A stretch of 64,000 nucleotides of DNA, taken from CALMEC01 sp964393105. Its GTDB lineage: Bacteria; Actinomycetota; Thermoleophilia; Miltoncostaeales; Miltoncostaeaceae. A program made the position numbers and the translations under genes. Where the stretch lies: positions 1 through 64,000 of the forward strand of contig CAYMSM010000070.1 in assembly GCA_964393105.1 (NCBI GenBank). Direction: 5' to 3'. The notes under the pieces are model-generated. The model made no database searches. It had not been told where the DNA came from and worked only from the letters and a program-made list of their open reading frames with translations. Positions 39,645-48,568 of the stretch are shown here, piece after piece (positions within the stretch are counted from its first letter, which is position 1; the number at the start of each line of letters is the position of its first letter).

Positions 39645-42001
39645 TGGGCATCCGCGTCTGGGATCTCTTGGACACCATGGACTACGGCCCTGCGCCGGAG
39701 GCCGACGGCAGCGTCAACGCATGGCTCGACCGGCACGACCGGAGGTTCGGGCTCTTCATCGACGGCGCGTTCACCGAGCCGGGCGAGACATTCGCGACCG
39801 TCAACCCCGGCACCGCCCAGCCAATCGCCCAGGTCACGCAGGCCACCTCAGCAGACATCGACGCCGCGGTCGCCGCGGCCCGGGCGGCGTTCCCTGTGTG
39901 GGCCAAGCGGAGCGGGCACGAGCGCGCCAGGTTCCTCTACGCGATCGCCCGCCACCTGCAACGACACAGCCGCCACTTCGCGGTCCTCGAGACGATGGAC
40001 AACGGCAAGCCCATCCGCGAGACCCGCGACATCGACATCCCGCTCGTCGCCCGGCACTTTTCGCACCACGCCGGCTGGGCGCAGGTGATGGACACCGAGC
40101 TTGCCGGCTACGAGCCGCTCGGCGTCGCGGGGCAGATCATCCCGTGGAACTTCCCGATGCTGATGCTGGCATGGAAGATCGCCCCGGCGATCGCGATGGG
40201 CAACACCGTTGTGCTCAAGCCCGCCGAATGGACGTCGCTGACCGCGCTTGCCTTCGCCGAGGTCTGCCAGGAGGTCGCGCTGCCGCCGGGCGTCGTCAAC
40301 ATCGTCACCGGAGACGGTCGTGTGGGCGCCGCGATCGTCGAGCACCCCGGCATCGACAAGATCGCGTTCACCGGTTCGACCGGGGTCGGGCGCACGATTC
40401 GCGAAGCGACTGCGGGCAGCGGAAAGAAGCTCTCGCTCGAGCTCGGCGGCAAGTCCCCGTTCGTCGTGTTCGACAGCGCCGACCTGGACAGCGTGGTCGA
40501 GGGCGTCGTGGACGCCATCTGGTTCAACCAGGGGCAGGTGTGCTGTGCCGGGTCGCGCCTGCTCGTCCAGGAGAACGTCGCCGAAACGTTGCTGACCAAG
40601 CTCCGCGTGCGGATGGAGAAGCTGCGGATCGGGGACCCGCTCGACAAGGCGATCGACATCGGCGCGATCATCGCCCCCCGCCAGCTGGAGCGCATCGAGC
40701 AGCTCGTCCAGCAGGGCAGGGACGAGGGCGCGACGCTGTGGCAGCCGTCGTGGGCCTGCCCGACCGAGGGGTACTTCTACCCGCCGACGCTCCTGACCGA
40801 GGTCGAGCCTGCGTCCACCGTCGCACAGATCGAGATCTTCGGTCCGGTGCTGGTGGCGATGACGTTCCGCACCCCGGCCGAGGCGGTCGCGCTCTCCAAC
40901 AACACCCGCTTCGGCTTGGCCGCGAGCGTCTGGAGCGACGACCTCAACCTGGCGCTCGACATCTCACGCCAGCTCAAGGCAGGCGTCGTGTGGGTCAACT
41001 GCACCAACCTGTTCGACGCCTCCGCGGGGTTCGGCGGTTACCGCGAGAGCGGGTACGGGCGCGAGGGGGGTCGGGAGGGCTTGTACGAGTATGTGCGCCG
41101 CATCCCGACGCCGCCGGCCAAACCCGCCAAGTCGTCCCCCGCCCGCCCATCGACCAACCGTAATGGCCGGCCACCGATCGATCGCACGCCCAAGCTCTTC
41201 ATCGGCGGCAAGCAGGTGCGCCCGGACGGTGGGTACAGCCGTCCCGTGACCGACGCCTCGGGCGCCACCATCGGCGAGGTCGGCGACGGCAACCGCAAGG
41301 ACATCCGCAACGCCGTCGAGGCCGCGCGCGCCGCCGCCGGGTGGGCGGGGGCGACGGCATACAACCGCGCGCAGGTCCTGTACTTCATCGCCGAGAACCT
41401 GGCGGCACGAGAGCGTGAGTTCGCCGACCGCATCGCTCAGATGACGGGCCTGGCCGGCGACGCGGAGGTCGCCGCGAGCATCGCGAGCCTGTTCACGTAC
41501 GCGGCGATGGCCGACAAATGGGACGGTGCCGTGCACCACACGCCGCTTCGCAACGTGACGCTCGCGATGCCCGAGGCGATCGGCACGATCGGCATCGTCT
41601 GCCCGGACGAGGCTCCACTCCTCGCGTTCGTGGCCCTGGTGGCGCCTGCGATCGCGATGGGCAGCACCGTCATCGCCATCCCGTCACAGCGCCACCCCCT
41701 CGCGGTGACCGACCTCTACCAGGTGTTCGAGACCAGCGACGTGCCGTCGGGTGTCATCAACATCGTGACCGGTAGCCGAGATCAGGTCGTCCCGACGCTG
41801 GCGGCCCATAACGACGTCGACGCGATCTGGCACTTCGGCCCGGCGGAGGACGGAGCGGCCGTCGAGGTCGCGTCGGCCGGCAACCTCAAGCAGACCTGGG
41901 TCTGGCACGGCGAGCCGCTCGACTGGTACGCCCGCGACCACGCCGAATCGCTGCGCCACGCGACCCAGGTCAAGAACATCTGGGTGCCGTACGGGGCGTA
42001 G
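39644..42001 (+). CDS. Two-domain aldehyde dehydrogenase, ALDH16-like
   Basis: 785 residues containing two ALDH folds. The N-terminal domain (about 30-480) is complete: IIPWNFPMLMLAWKIAPA, the cofactor loop FTGSTGVGR, catalytic Glu in LELGGKSP and catalytic Cys in FNQGQVCCAGSRL. After a Pro-rich linker (about 487-515), a second domain (about 525-785) keeps the fold (IGTIGIVCPDEAPLLAFVAL, VINIVTGS) but lacks both catalytic motifs, so it is probably structural. This plan fits the ALDH16 family. Coupled to deoC by an overlapping ATG, it likely oxidises acetaldehyde with NAD (inference). Confidence 0.87.
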   Translation: MGIRVWDLLDTMDYGPAPEADGSVNAWLDRHDRRFGLFIDGAFTEPGETFATVNPGTAQPIAQVTQATSADIDAAVAAARAAFPVWAKRSGHERARFLYAIARHLQRHSRHFAVLETMDNGKPIRETRDIDIPLVARHFSHHAGWAQVMDTELAGYEPLGVAGQIIPWNFPMLMLAWKIAPAIAMGNTVVLKPAEWTSLTALAFAEVCQEVALPPGVVNIVTGDGRVGAAIVEHPGIDKIAFTGSTGVGRTIREATAGSGKKLSLELGGKSPFVVFDSADLDSVVEGVVDAIWFNQGQVCCAGSRLLVQENVAETLLTKLRVRMEKLRIGDPLDKAIDIGAIIAPRQLERIEQLVQQGRDEGATLWQPSWACPTEGYFYPPTLLTEVEPASTVAQIEIFGPVLVAMTFRTPAEAVALSNNTRFGLAASVWSDDLNLALDISRQLKAGVVWVNCTNLFDASAGFGGYRESGYGREGGREGLYEYVRRIPTPPAKPAKSSPARPSTNRNGRPPIDRTPKLFIGGKQVRPDGGYSRPVTDASGATIGEVGDGNRKDIRNAVEAARAAAGWAGATAYNRAQVLYFIAENLAAREREFADRIAQMTGLAGDAEVAASIASLFTYAAMADKWDGAVHHTPLRNVTLAMPEAIGTIGIVCPDEAPLLAFVALVAPAIAMGSTVIAIPSQRHPLAVTDLYQVFETSDVPSGVINIVTGSRDQVVPTLAAHNDVDAIWHFGPAEDGAAVEVASAGNLKQTWVWHGEPLDWYARDHAESLRHATQVKNIWVPYGA

Positions 42002-42023
42002 GCACCCACATTCGGCAGGGCCG

Positions 42024-43565
42024 CTACAGGCCGGATCCAGTCGGGACCTGCTCCTCTGCTGCGTGCGCGCCGTCGAAGACGTAGCCCCGCAATGGCGGCG
42101 CGTCCAATGGGCAGCTGCTGCAGGGCTCGGGTGTATCGGGGTCTGGCGGTGGGTTGGTGATCGTGATTGCCGCCAGGATCCCGCCGGCCATGCATACCCC
42201 AGCCGCGATCAGCATGCCGCGAGTGAAGCCGTCGTCGAATGATGCTGCGCCGACCTGATCCGACACCGAGATACCCGCCAAGGCAGGGATGATCGCGACG
42301 GCGATGAGGCCTGCGACGCGGGCGACGGTGTTGTTGATCGCCGCCGATGCGCCGGCGTGTTCCTCGCCGCCGGCGTGCAGGACGGTCGACGTCAGCGGAG
42401 CGACGGTCAGCGCCAGACCGAGGCCGAATACCAGCACCCCGGGCAGTACGATGGACGCATACGGGCTCGACTGGTCGACGAGGCCGAGAAGCGCCAGGCC
42501 GAGGCCGGCCACGATCGGGCCGAGGCTCATGGGCAGTCGCGGCCCGATGCGCTGGGCCAGTCGCCCGGCGCGTGCCGACAACAGCAGCATCACGACCGTC
42601 AGCGGCACGAGGGCCGCGCCCGCGGCCAGTGGCGAGTACCCGGCGGTCTGCTGGAGTTGGATGGGGAGCAGGAACAGCGCGCCTGACAGCGCCGCGTAGA
42701 CCACGAACGTCACGAGGTTCGCGGCACTGAACTGCCGCGACTCAAACAGCTCGAGCGGGATCAGCGCGCCGCGCCTGCCGCGTTCGAGCAACACGAACGC
42801 GACGAACGCGACCACGCCCGCGGCGAGCATGGCGAGCACGTCCGCTGACGCCCATCCCGATTCGACCCCCGCCGTCAGTCCGTACGTCGTCGCGGCGAGC
42901 CCCAGCACCGTGACGGCCGCGCCGCGGATGTCGAGGGGCATGCCGCGTACGCTCGGGTCGCGCGTCTCGGGGACATGACGTCGCGCCACCCACACGATCG
43001 CCACGGCGAGCGGCAGGTTGATCAGGAAGATCAGTCGCCACGACACGGCCCCGATCAGGTACCCGCCGACGAACGGTCCGAGCGCCCCGGCGATGCCACC
43101 AAGGCCCGACCAGGCACCGACCGCCGCCGCACGGTCCCCGCGACGGAAGCTCGCCTCGATGATCGCGAGGCTTCCGGGCGTCAGAAGGGCCGCCCCGACG
43201 CCCTGCAGCGCTCGCGCGGCGATGAGCAACTCGACGTTCGGCGCGATACCGCACAGAAGAGACGCGGCCGCAAACCAGATCGCTCCGATACAGAACACCC
43301 GTCGTCGACCGAAGTGGTCGCCGAGCGAGCCGCCCAATAGCAGGAACGCCGCCAGCGTGAGGGTGTAGGCGTTGATCGTCCACTGGAGGCTCGTGAGGTC
43401 CGCGTCCAGGTCCCGGCCGATCGTGGGCAATGCGATGTTGACGACCGTGGCGTCGAGGAACGCCATGCTCGAGCCGAGCACCGTCGCAAACAGCACCCAG
43501 CGCCCCGCCGTCGACGCGTAGCTGATCCCCGGTGGAGGGACGGCGTAATCCGAGGCACCGGGCAT
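42024..43565 (-). CDS. MFS drug exporter, DHA2 (EmrB/QacA) type
   Basis: 513-residue proton-coupled transporter with about 14 membrane segments. The first carries FLDATVVNIALPTIGRDL, the DHA2 signature; motif A is LLGGSLGDHFGRRRVF and motif C is in the fifth segment (SGLGGIAGALGPFVGGYLI). The C-terminal tail is short and ends with a CSSCP pair. Substrate unknown. The gene is convergent with the ALDH gene, 22 bp between stops. No regulator gene is adjacent, but an inverted repeat lies upstream at 43815-43856. Confidence 0.92.
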   Translation of the reverse strand: MPGASDYAVPPPGISYASTAGRWVLFATVLGSSMAFLDATVVNIALPTIGRDLDADLTSLQWTINAYTLTLAAFLLLGGSLGDHFGRRRVFCIGAIWFAAASLLCGIAPNVELLIAARALQGVGAALLTPGSLAIIEASFRRGDRAAAVGAWSGLGGIAGALGPFVGGYLIGAVSWRLIFLINLPLAVAIVWVARRHVPETRDPSVRGMPLDIRGAAVTVLGLAATTYGLTAGVESGWASADVLAMLAAGVVAFVAFVLLERGRRGALIPLELFESRQFSAANLVTFVVYAALSGALFLLPIQLQQTAGYSPLAAGAALVPLTVVMLLLSARAGRLAQRIGPRLPMSLGPIVAGLGLALLGLVDQSSPYASIVLPGVLVFGLGLALTVAPLTSTVLHAGGEEHAGASAAINNTVARVAGLIAVAIIPALAGISVSDQVGAASFDDGFTRGMLIAAGVCMAGGILAAITITNPPPDPDTPEPCSSCPLDAPPLRGYVFDGAHAAEEQVPTGSGL

Positions 43566-43814
43566 GAGATGACGATAGCTCCGGTGGGGCCGTCGGCGCC
43601 GGGACCTCGGCCACCGACCTTGAACTCAAGCGCGCGAAGTCAAGCCCCGCGAGCGGCATCGTCGGTGTCTTATCGCCGCGCCCGCCCACCGTCTCACCCG
43701 CAGTTCCTTCCTCGACCCTCCGCTCCTCTGCTCAAACCATTCGATCCCCACAGCTCCCATATCGTGGCGCCGAGCCCGGTGGCGAAAGTAGCCAATCGAC
43801 TGGGTTGAGGTCGT

Positions 43815-43856
43815 CCAATTGTGTCGTTGTTTGAGTGTCTGGCGACACACAATTGG
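43815..43856. repeat. Inverted repeat CCAATTGTGT/ACACAATTGG
   Basis: Perfect 10-bp arms 22 nt apart, unusually AT-rich for this genome, about 250 nt upstream of the MFS start. Position allows an operator or a stem-loop. Confidence 0.5.
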
Positions 43857-44009
43857 CACAGGTGGGTGTAGATCTGTAACACCTCGGTGGGGCATGATCG
43901 ACCGGGTGAGCGGTGCGAAGAAAAAGCCTGGTGTGAGGCGGCGTTGGGGGATGGGGCAGCTCGTCTGCGCCCTCTGCGCGGGGCCAGGGTCGGGGCCGGT
44001 CGCAGAGCA

Positions 44010-44114
44010 ATGAGCCTCGCCGAGATCCGAGAATTGGTGGTTGGTGAGCCTTACGTCAATTGGGCGATTTGGGGGTCGCCTCGACGTTTGCCGCGGAAGT
44101 CGTCTGGCCCGTGA
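44010..44114 (+). CDS. Possible 34-residue small ORF
   Basis: The frame starts MSLAEIRELVVGEPYVNWAI and ends in a basic tail. Its base composition is lower in GC than neighbours and it lacks a good ribosome binding site. It may be a gene remnant. Weak call. Confidence 0.2.
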   Translation: MSLAEIRELVVGEPYVNWAIWGSPRRLPRKSSGP

Positions 44115-44152
44115 ACATGTCCGGCCCCGCCTCGCCGCCGGAAGCGCTCGCC

Positions 44153-44803
44153 CTACCCGATGATGCAGCCTCGGACATGCTCAACCCAGCGTGCTGCGCG
44201 GGGGAGGGGGACCACCGATCCCCACGGGGCGCGCAGGGCGAGCGCATGGATCGCCCCGGGGATCAGCGTGTACGTGCCGGTCGTGCCATTGCGAAGTAGA
44301 CGGTCGAAGCCCGCGCGTGAGCTCGTCGGGCTGACCCCGGGGATGCCGGGCAGGTAGCGGTCAAGGCTGCCATGGAACACGTCGAAACGCTTCCCTCGCA
44401 TACCCGGCATTGGCAACCGCTCGGGCAGCCACGGCGCCAGGCCGATGACGCGTTGGACGTGTGGGTCCGCCGCGATCGCGGTCGCCACGGCGCCGCCCAT
44501 CGAGTAGCCCAACAGCACGCCCTCGCGCGCGCCCGCGGCGACCAGAGACGCGAGTGCGGCCGCACCATCCTCGATGCACATCTCCAGGTGCTTCCACGAG
44601 CGCACGCGGTATCGCACCTCGGCGAAGCCGATCTCGGGCAGCGTCGGGGCGAGCGTACGCACCAGGTATTCGACGCTGGCGCTCCAGATGCCGGGCCGCT
44701 CGCGGGCCGTGCCGCCGTCGACGCACAGCACCACGACGCCGTCGCGGCGTCCGGTCACCCGGATCGCCGCGCCGTTGGCGAGTATCTCTTCAGGGCCCGT
44801 CAA
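44153..44803 (-). CDS. Alpha/beta hydrolase
   Basis: 216 residues with the hydrolase fold: nucleophile elbow GYSMGGAVA (Ser near 100), acid candidate in FHGSLDRYLPG, and His in GAIHALALRAP. The size and short N-terminal strands recall the dienelactone-hydrolase/KANL3-Tex30-like group; substrate unknown. It starts with TTG, overlapping the TGA of the upstream DNA glycosylase (TTGA), so both are made from one message. Confidence 0.75.
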   Translation of the reverse strand: MTGPEEILANGAAIRVTGRRDGVVVLCVDGGTARERPGIWSASVEYLVRTLAPTLPEIGFAEVRYRVRSWKHLEMCIEDGAAALASLVAAGAREGVLLGYSMGGAVATAIAADPHVQRVIGLAPWLPERLPMPGMRGKRFDVFHGSLDRYLPGIPGVSPTSSRAGFDRLLRNGTTGTYTLIPGAIHALALRAPWGSVVPLPRAARWVEHVRGCIIG

Positions 44804-45648
44804 CGAAGCAGCCGGCTGAGTCGGCGGTCGGCAAGCACGCGACCACCGGTCTGACAGTCCGGGCAGTACACGAGCTCATACCCCTCGAACGACACGCGCT
44901 CGAGCCGTCTGCCACAGCGCAGGCACGGATCGCCGAAATGCCTGTGAACGGTCGTGACCCGCTCCTCGCGGTCAGGCAGGTTGGTGGTGATCCGCTCGCG
45001 CGCCCGCTCGAGTGCCTGCAGCAATACGGTGTCGGCGGCCGTCGCAAGTCGTGCGCAGTCGCCGTCGCTCAGGCGGTCCGTGCGGGCGAACGGCGCGAGT
45101 CGCGCAGCCCACATGATGTCGCTGGCATATGCCCTCCCGATTCCAGCGATGCGGCGCCCGTCGCGAAGGGCCGTGTGCAACCGGGCGGGCGGCGACGCGA
45201 GCCGCTCGCGCCATGTCTCGGCGGGCAGCCCGAGTGGCTCGGGACCCATGCGCACGAGCGGCGGATGCGCTTGGAGTCCCGCCGCGTCGAGCAGGTGGAC
45301 GCTTGCGCGGTGCTCGGTTCCGGCTTCGCGCAGCCGAAGCTCCTCACCGGCCTCCAGGCCGACCGACAGGGCGATCGTCCGGCCCGGGCGCTTCGCGGAC
45401 CTTCGCGACAACCCGAGCCGCCCACCCTGCATCAGGTGGACGACAACCGTCAGATCGCCGATTGCGATCCCGATCAGCTTGCCGCGTCGCCAGACTTCGG
45501 TGATCGCGTGTCCGGTCAACTGCGCAATCGGTGGGTCCGCGGTCTTGAGCGCGGCCGGCTGCCACGCGGTCGCGTCCACGACGGTCCGGCCGACGCATGC
45601 CGCCGACAATCCTTCGGCCAACGCCTGGAGTTCGGGCAGCTCAGGCAC
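44800..45648 (-). CDS. Fpg/Nei family DNA glycosylase
   Basis: Base-excision repair enzyme for oxidised bases. 282 residues. The N-terminus PELPELQAL gives the catalytic Pro and Glu after Met removal. The helix-two-turn-helix region is GIGRAYASDIMWAARLAPF, and a zinc finger closes the protein (CLRCG and CPDCQTG). The GTG at 45648 is 61 bp from the divergent deoC(2) start. Whether it is Fpg (8-oxoG) or Nei (pyrimidines) cannot be decided by eye. First gene of a two-gene leftward operon. Confidence 0.88.
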   Translation of the reverse strand: MPELPELQALAEGLSAACVGRTVVDATAWQPAALKTADPPIAQLTGHAITEVWRRGKLIGIAIGDLTVVVHLMQGGRLGLSRRSAKRPGRTIALSVGLEAGEELRLREAGTEHRASVHLLDAAGLQAHPPLVRMGPEPLGLPAETWRERLASPPARLHTALRDGRRIAGIGRAYASDIMWAARLAPFARTDRLSDGDCARLATAADTVLLQALERARERITTNLPDREERVTTVHRHFGDPCLRCGRRLERVSFEGYELVYCPDCQTGGRVLADRRLSRLLR

Positions 45649-45668
45649 GGGCAGGATGTCGTGTGGTC

Positions 45669-45677
45669 GCTATACTC
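45669..45677. promoter_or_regulatory. Overlapping divergent -10 elements, fpg-like/deoC
   Basis: gctatactc reads TATACT rightward, 7 nt before an ATG that opens a nine-codon leader frame, and TATAGC leftward, about 20 nt before the glycosylase GTG. The same core sits between GNAT and leuS (4489-4497). Confidence 0.45.
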
Positions 45678-45683
45678 GCCGCG

Positions 45684-45713
45684 ATGTCGACCTCCGGTAC
45701 GGGAGCCTCCTGA
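45684..45713 (+). CDS. Possible nine-codon leader peptide before deoC(2)
   Basis: ATG at 45684 gives MSTSGTGAS then TGA at 45711-45713. The TGA overlaps a CTG (45710-45712) that is in the deoC frame, in the CTGA manner of coupled genes. A GGGAG lies 4 nt before that CTG. Speculative. Confidence 0.35.
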   Translation: MSTSGTGAS

Positions 45714-46402
45714 TCCAACCCGAGGAGCTCGCAAAGACGCTTGATCACACGCTCCTGGATGTACGTGCCACCCAGGCCGACATCGAGCGGGTGTGTGACG
45801 AGGCGCGTGAACATCACTTTGCGACCGTCTGCTCGTTCCCGACGTTCCTGCCGATCGTCGCGGAACGGCTGCACGGGTGCGACGTCAAGACGTGCGCCGT
45901 GATCTCGTACCCGTACGGCGCCGATCTGCCCGGCGGTAAGATCGCCGCGGCCGAACAGGCCGTCACCGCCGGCGCCGAGGAGCTGGACGTTGTGATGAAC
46001 ATCGTGGCGCTGCGCTCCGGCGATTTCGGGTACGTTCGCAACGAGCTCGCGAGCCTCGTGCGGGCCGTACAGTCGCGCGCAGTCAACGATGCCCGCGGCA
46101 TGGTCATCGTCAAGGTCGTCATCGAGGCACCCTATCTCGACGACAAGCTCAAGCGCCTCGCGTGCAAGATCGTCGCCGATGCCGGAGCCGACTTCGCCAA
46201 GACGGCGACGGGAGTGGGTACGCTCGCCACCGTCGAGGACGTCGAGTTGATGCGCGAGGCGCTGCCCGAGGGTGTCGGGGTCAAGGCGTCGGGCGGCATC
46301 AGGACGCTCGAAGCGGCCGAGGCGATGATCAACGCCGGCGCGTCGCGGCTGGGCAGCGGATCGGCTGTCAAGATCATGAAGGAACTCCTGAAGTCGGGAT
46401 GA
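45710..46402 (+). CDS. deoC: Deoxyribose-phosphate aldolase, short type
   Basis: Same reaction as the longer paralogue at 38631. 230 residues: AKTLDHTLLDVRAT near the start, VNIVALRSG, the catalytic VIVKVVIEAPYLDD, the Schiff-base Lys region GADFAKTATGVG, and GVKASGGIRTLEAAEA. The start is unusual. Homology begins just after a CTG at 45710, while the only upstream ATG in frame (45656) lies before a good -10 box and 7 bp from the divergent glycosylase start. No ATG, GTG or TTG occurs nearer. The gene heads the hisIE-trp operon; its ending overlaps hisIE by 4 nt. Confidence 0.85.
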   Translation: MIQPEELAKTLDHTLLDVRATQADIERVCDEAREHHFATVCSFPTFLPIVAERLHGCDVKTCAVISYPYGADLPGGKIAAAEQAVTAGAEELDVVMNIVALRSGDFGYVRNELASLVRAVQSRAVNDARGMVIVKVVIEAPYLDDKLKRLACKIVADAGADFAKTATGVGTLATVEDVELMREALPEGVGVKASGGIRTLEAAEAMINAGASRLGSGSAVKIMKELLKSG

Positions 46403-47037
46403 GCTCCCTCGACGCCGAGCCAGATGTGCTCGCGCGCGTCCGGTTCGGCCCCGATGGCCTGGTGCCGGTCGTCGTGCAGGACGCCACCAGCGGGCGCGTG
46501 TTGACCCACGCGTGGATGAACCAGCAGTCGCTTGCGCGCACGCTGGCGACCGGGCAAACGTGGTTTTGGAGCCGCTCACGCCAGGAGCTGTGGAACAAGG
46601 GAGCGACGAGCGGCAACATCCAACGCGTGCGTGGCCTGATGCTCGACTGCGACGGTGACACGATCTTGGCGCTCGTCGACCAGACCGGGGGCGCCTGCCA
46701 CACCGGCGCCGAAACATGCTTCTTCGGTCGTCTGGCGGGTCAGGCGATGCAGCCGTTCACGTCCCTCGCTTTGCTGGAGCAGACGGTCACCGAGCGCGCC
46801 GCCGCGGCCGACCCCGAGTCCTCGTATACGGCCAGGTTGCTGGCCAAGGGCATCGACACCGTCTGCAAGAAGGTCGGCGAAGAGGCGACCGAGGTGGTCC
46901 TTGCGGCCAAGGGTGACGAGCACGGTCAGGTCGTCTACGAGAGCGCCGACCTGCTCTACCACCTGACCGTCTTGTGGCAGGCGGCGGGTGTCCGCCTGGA
47001 CGAGGTCGCCGCAGAGCTCGACTCCCGCCGCTCATGA
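46399..47037 (+). CDS. hisIE: Bifunctional phosphoribosyl-AMP cyclohydrolase/PR-ATP pyrophosphatase
   Basis: Catalyses steps two and three of histidine synthesis. 212 residues: HisI domain first (WMNQQSLARTLATGQTWFWS, then DCDGDTILALVDQ, and metal-binding ACHTGAETCFF), HisE domain second (YTARLLAKGIDTVCKKVGEE, ATEVVLAAKG, SADLLYHLTVL). Fusion is common in bacteria. ATG overlaps the deoC stop and the TGA overlaps the trpE ATG. No other his genes are nearby. Confidence 0.94.
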   Translation: MSSLDAEPDVLARVRFGPDGLVPVVVQDATSGRVLTHAWMNQQSLARTLATGQTWFWSRSRQELWNKGATSGNIQRVRGLMLDCDGDTILALVDQTGGACHTGAETCFFGRLAGQAMQPFTSLALLEQTVTERAAAADPESSYTARLLAKGIDTVCKKVGEEATEVVLAAKGDEHGQVVYESADLLYHLTVLWQAAGVRLDEVAAELDSRRS

Positions 47038-48566
47038 GCGCACTGCATTTGAACGTGGCTCCGAGCGACGGCTCCGCATTCGCGGTCTCGCCGACCCGCG
47101 ATGAGGTCGCCGCGATGGCCCCCATCCACAAGCAGGTGCCGCTGCTCCACACGTTCATCGCCGATTGCGAGACACCGGTCAGCGCGTTTCTCAAGCTCCG
47201 TGATGGCGGCCCATGCTTCCTGCTCGAGTCGGCCGAGGAAGGGCAGCGTCTTGGCCGCTACTCGATGATCGGGATCCGGCCGCAGGCCGTGATCCGCGGG
47301 GTGGGCGATCAACTCGCGCTCCTGACCGACCGTGGTGTGGTGCACCCGCTCAACGCCGGCGACCCGTTCGGCGCGGTCGAGGACGTCGTCGCGGCAGCCG
47401 GCGTCGCCGCTCCGCCGGCAGAACTCGTGTTCCACGGTGGCGCGGTCGGGTTCTTCGGCTATGACCTGGTGCGCCAGGTCGAACGGCTGCCGGACGTCCC
47501 GCCCGACGATTGCGGCATCCCGGACATCGCGATGATGATCACGGGGCCGGTCGTCCAGTTCGACCATCTGCGCCGGGCATTGACCCTCGTCGTGCCGTGC
47601 CGCCTGGATCTCGATGAGCCGCTCGACGCGGCATACGAGCGTGCCGTCACCGAGTTGCGTGAGATCAAGGCGCGCCTGTCCGGGCCGGTCCCTGTACCCG
47701 AGCAGCCGAAGCCGGCGCCCGTGATCGGGTCGATCGAGAGCAACACCACCAGGCGGGACTTCGAGGATGCGGTCGAGCGTGTGCGCGAGTACGTGTTCGC
47801 CGGCGATGCATTCCAGGTGGTGCCGTCGCAACGCTTTGCCGCCCGGATGAACCTGGATCCGTTCGCCGTCTACCGCGGGCTTCGCACCGTCAACCCCTCG
47901 CCGTACATGTTCTTCCTGGACTTCGGTGACGTCGCGCTCGTGGGCTCCTCACCCGAGATGCTCGTCAAGGTGGTCGATGGGACGGTCGAGACACGTCCGA
48001 TCGCCGGCACACGCCCCCGGGGGGAGACACTGGAAGACGACCAGCGCCTGGCCGATGAGCTGCTACAGGACCCCAAGGAGCGGGCCGAGCATGTGATGCT
48101 GATCGACCTGGGACGAAACGACATCGGCCGGGTCGCCCGGCCCGGCACCGTCGCCGTCAAGGAGCTGATGGGCATCCACCTCTACAGTCACGTCATGCAT
48201 ATCGAAAGCAGCGTGGTCGGGGAGCTTGCCGAGGGCATGCGCGCGAGCGACGCGCTGCGCGCCGCGTTCCCTGCAGGCACGCTGTCCGGGGCGCCCAAGG
48301 TGCGGGCGATGGAGATCATCGACGAGCTCGAGCCCACAAAACGGGGACCGTACGGCGGTGCGGTCGGGTACGTGGGCTTCGACGGCGCGCTCGACGTGTG
48401 CATCACCATCCGCACGATCGTGTTCAAGGACGGCGTCGCCTATGTCCAGGCCGGCGCCGGCATCGTGGCCGACTCGGTGGCGGCCTCGGAGTTCACCGAG
48501 ACCGAGAACAAGGCCGCGGGAATGTTCCGCGCCATCGAGGTCGCGGCCGCGCAGGCGGATTGGTAG
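47034..48566 (+). CDS. trpE: Anthranilate synthase component I
   Basis: Makes anthranilate from chorismate using ammonia from TrpG; first committed step to tryptophan. 510 residues. The N-terminal domain has the tryptophan-site motif FLLESAEEGQRLGRYSMIG. The catalytic domain shows VFAGDAFQVVPSQRF, the NPSPYMFFLD block, IAGTRPRGET, LIDLGRNDIGRV, FPAGTLSGAPKVRAMEIIDE and AGAGIVADSVAASEFTETEN. Both are intact, so feedback inhibition is expected. No leader peptide rich in Trp is visible, as translation is coupled to hisIE. Confidence 0.96.
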   Translation: MSALHLNVAPSDGSAFAVSPTRDEVAAMAPIHKQVPLLHTFIADCETPVSAFLKLRDGGPCFLLESAEEGQRLGRYSMIGIRPQAVIRGVGDQLALLTDRGVVHPLNAGDPFGAVEDVVAAAGVAAPPAELVFHGGAVGFFGYDLVRQVERLPDVPPDDCGIPDIAMMITGPVVQFDHLRRALTLVVPCRLDLDEPLDAAYERAVTELREIKARLSGPVPVPEQPKPAPVIGSIESNTTRRDFEDAVERVREYVFAGDAFQVVPSQRFAARMNLDPFAVYRGLRTVNPSPYMFFLDFGDVALVGSSPEMLVKVVDGTVETRPIAGTRPRGETLEDDQRLADELLQDPKERAEHVMLIDLGRNDIGRVARPGTVAVKELMGIHLYSHVMHIESSVVGELAEGMRASDALRAAFPAGTLSGAPKVRAMEIIDELEPTKRGPYGGAVGYVGFDGALDVCITIRTIVFKDGVAYVQAGAGIVADSVAASEFTETENKAAGMFRAIEVAAAQADW

Positions 48567-48568
48567 CG

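Larger units (their letters stand above)
43566..44152. other. Intergenic region upstream of the MFS gene
   Basis: About 587 bp without a convincing gene. It contains an inverted repeat at 43815-43856, a GTAACAC word at 43874, and a low-GC stretch at 44010-44114 with a possible 34-codon frame. Short open frames on the minus strand here have no start signals or family features. Confidence 0.5.

Noticed and set aside
47034..47060. Trp-rich leader/attenuator before trpE
   Set aside because: trpE overlaps hisIE by 4 nt, leaving no room for a leader.
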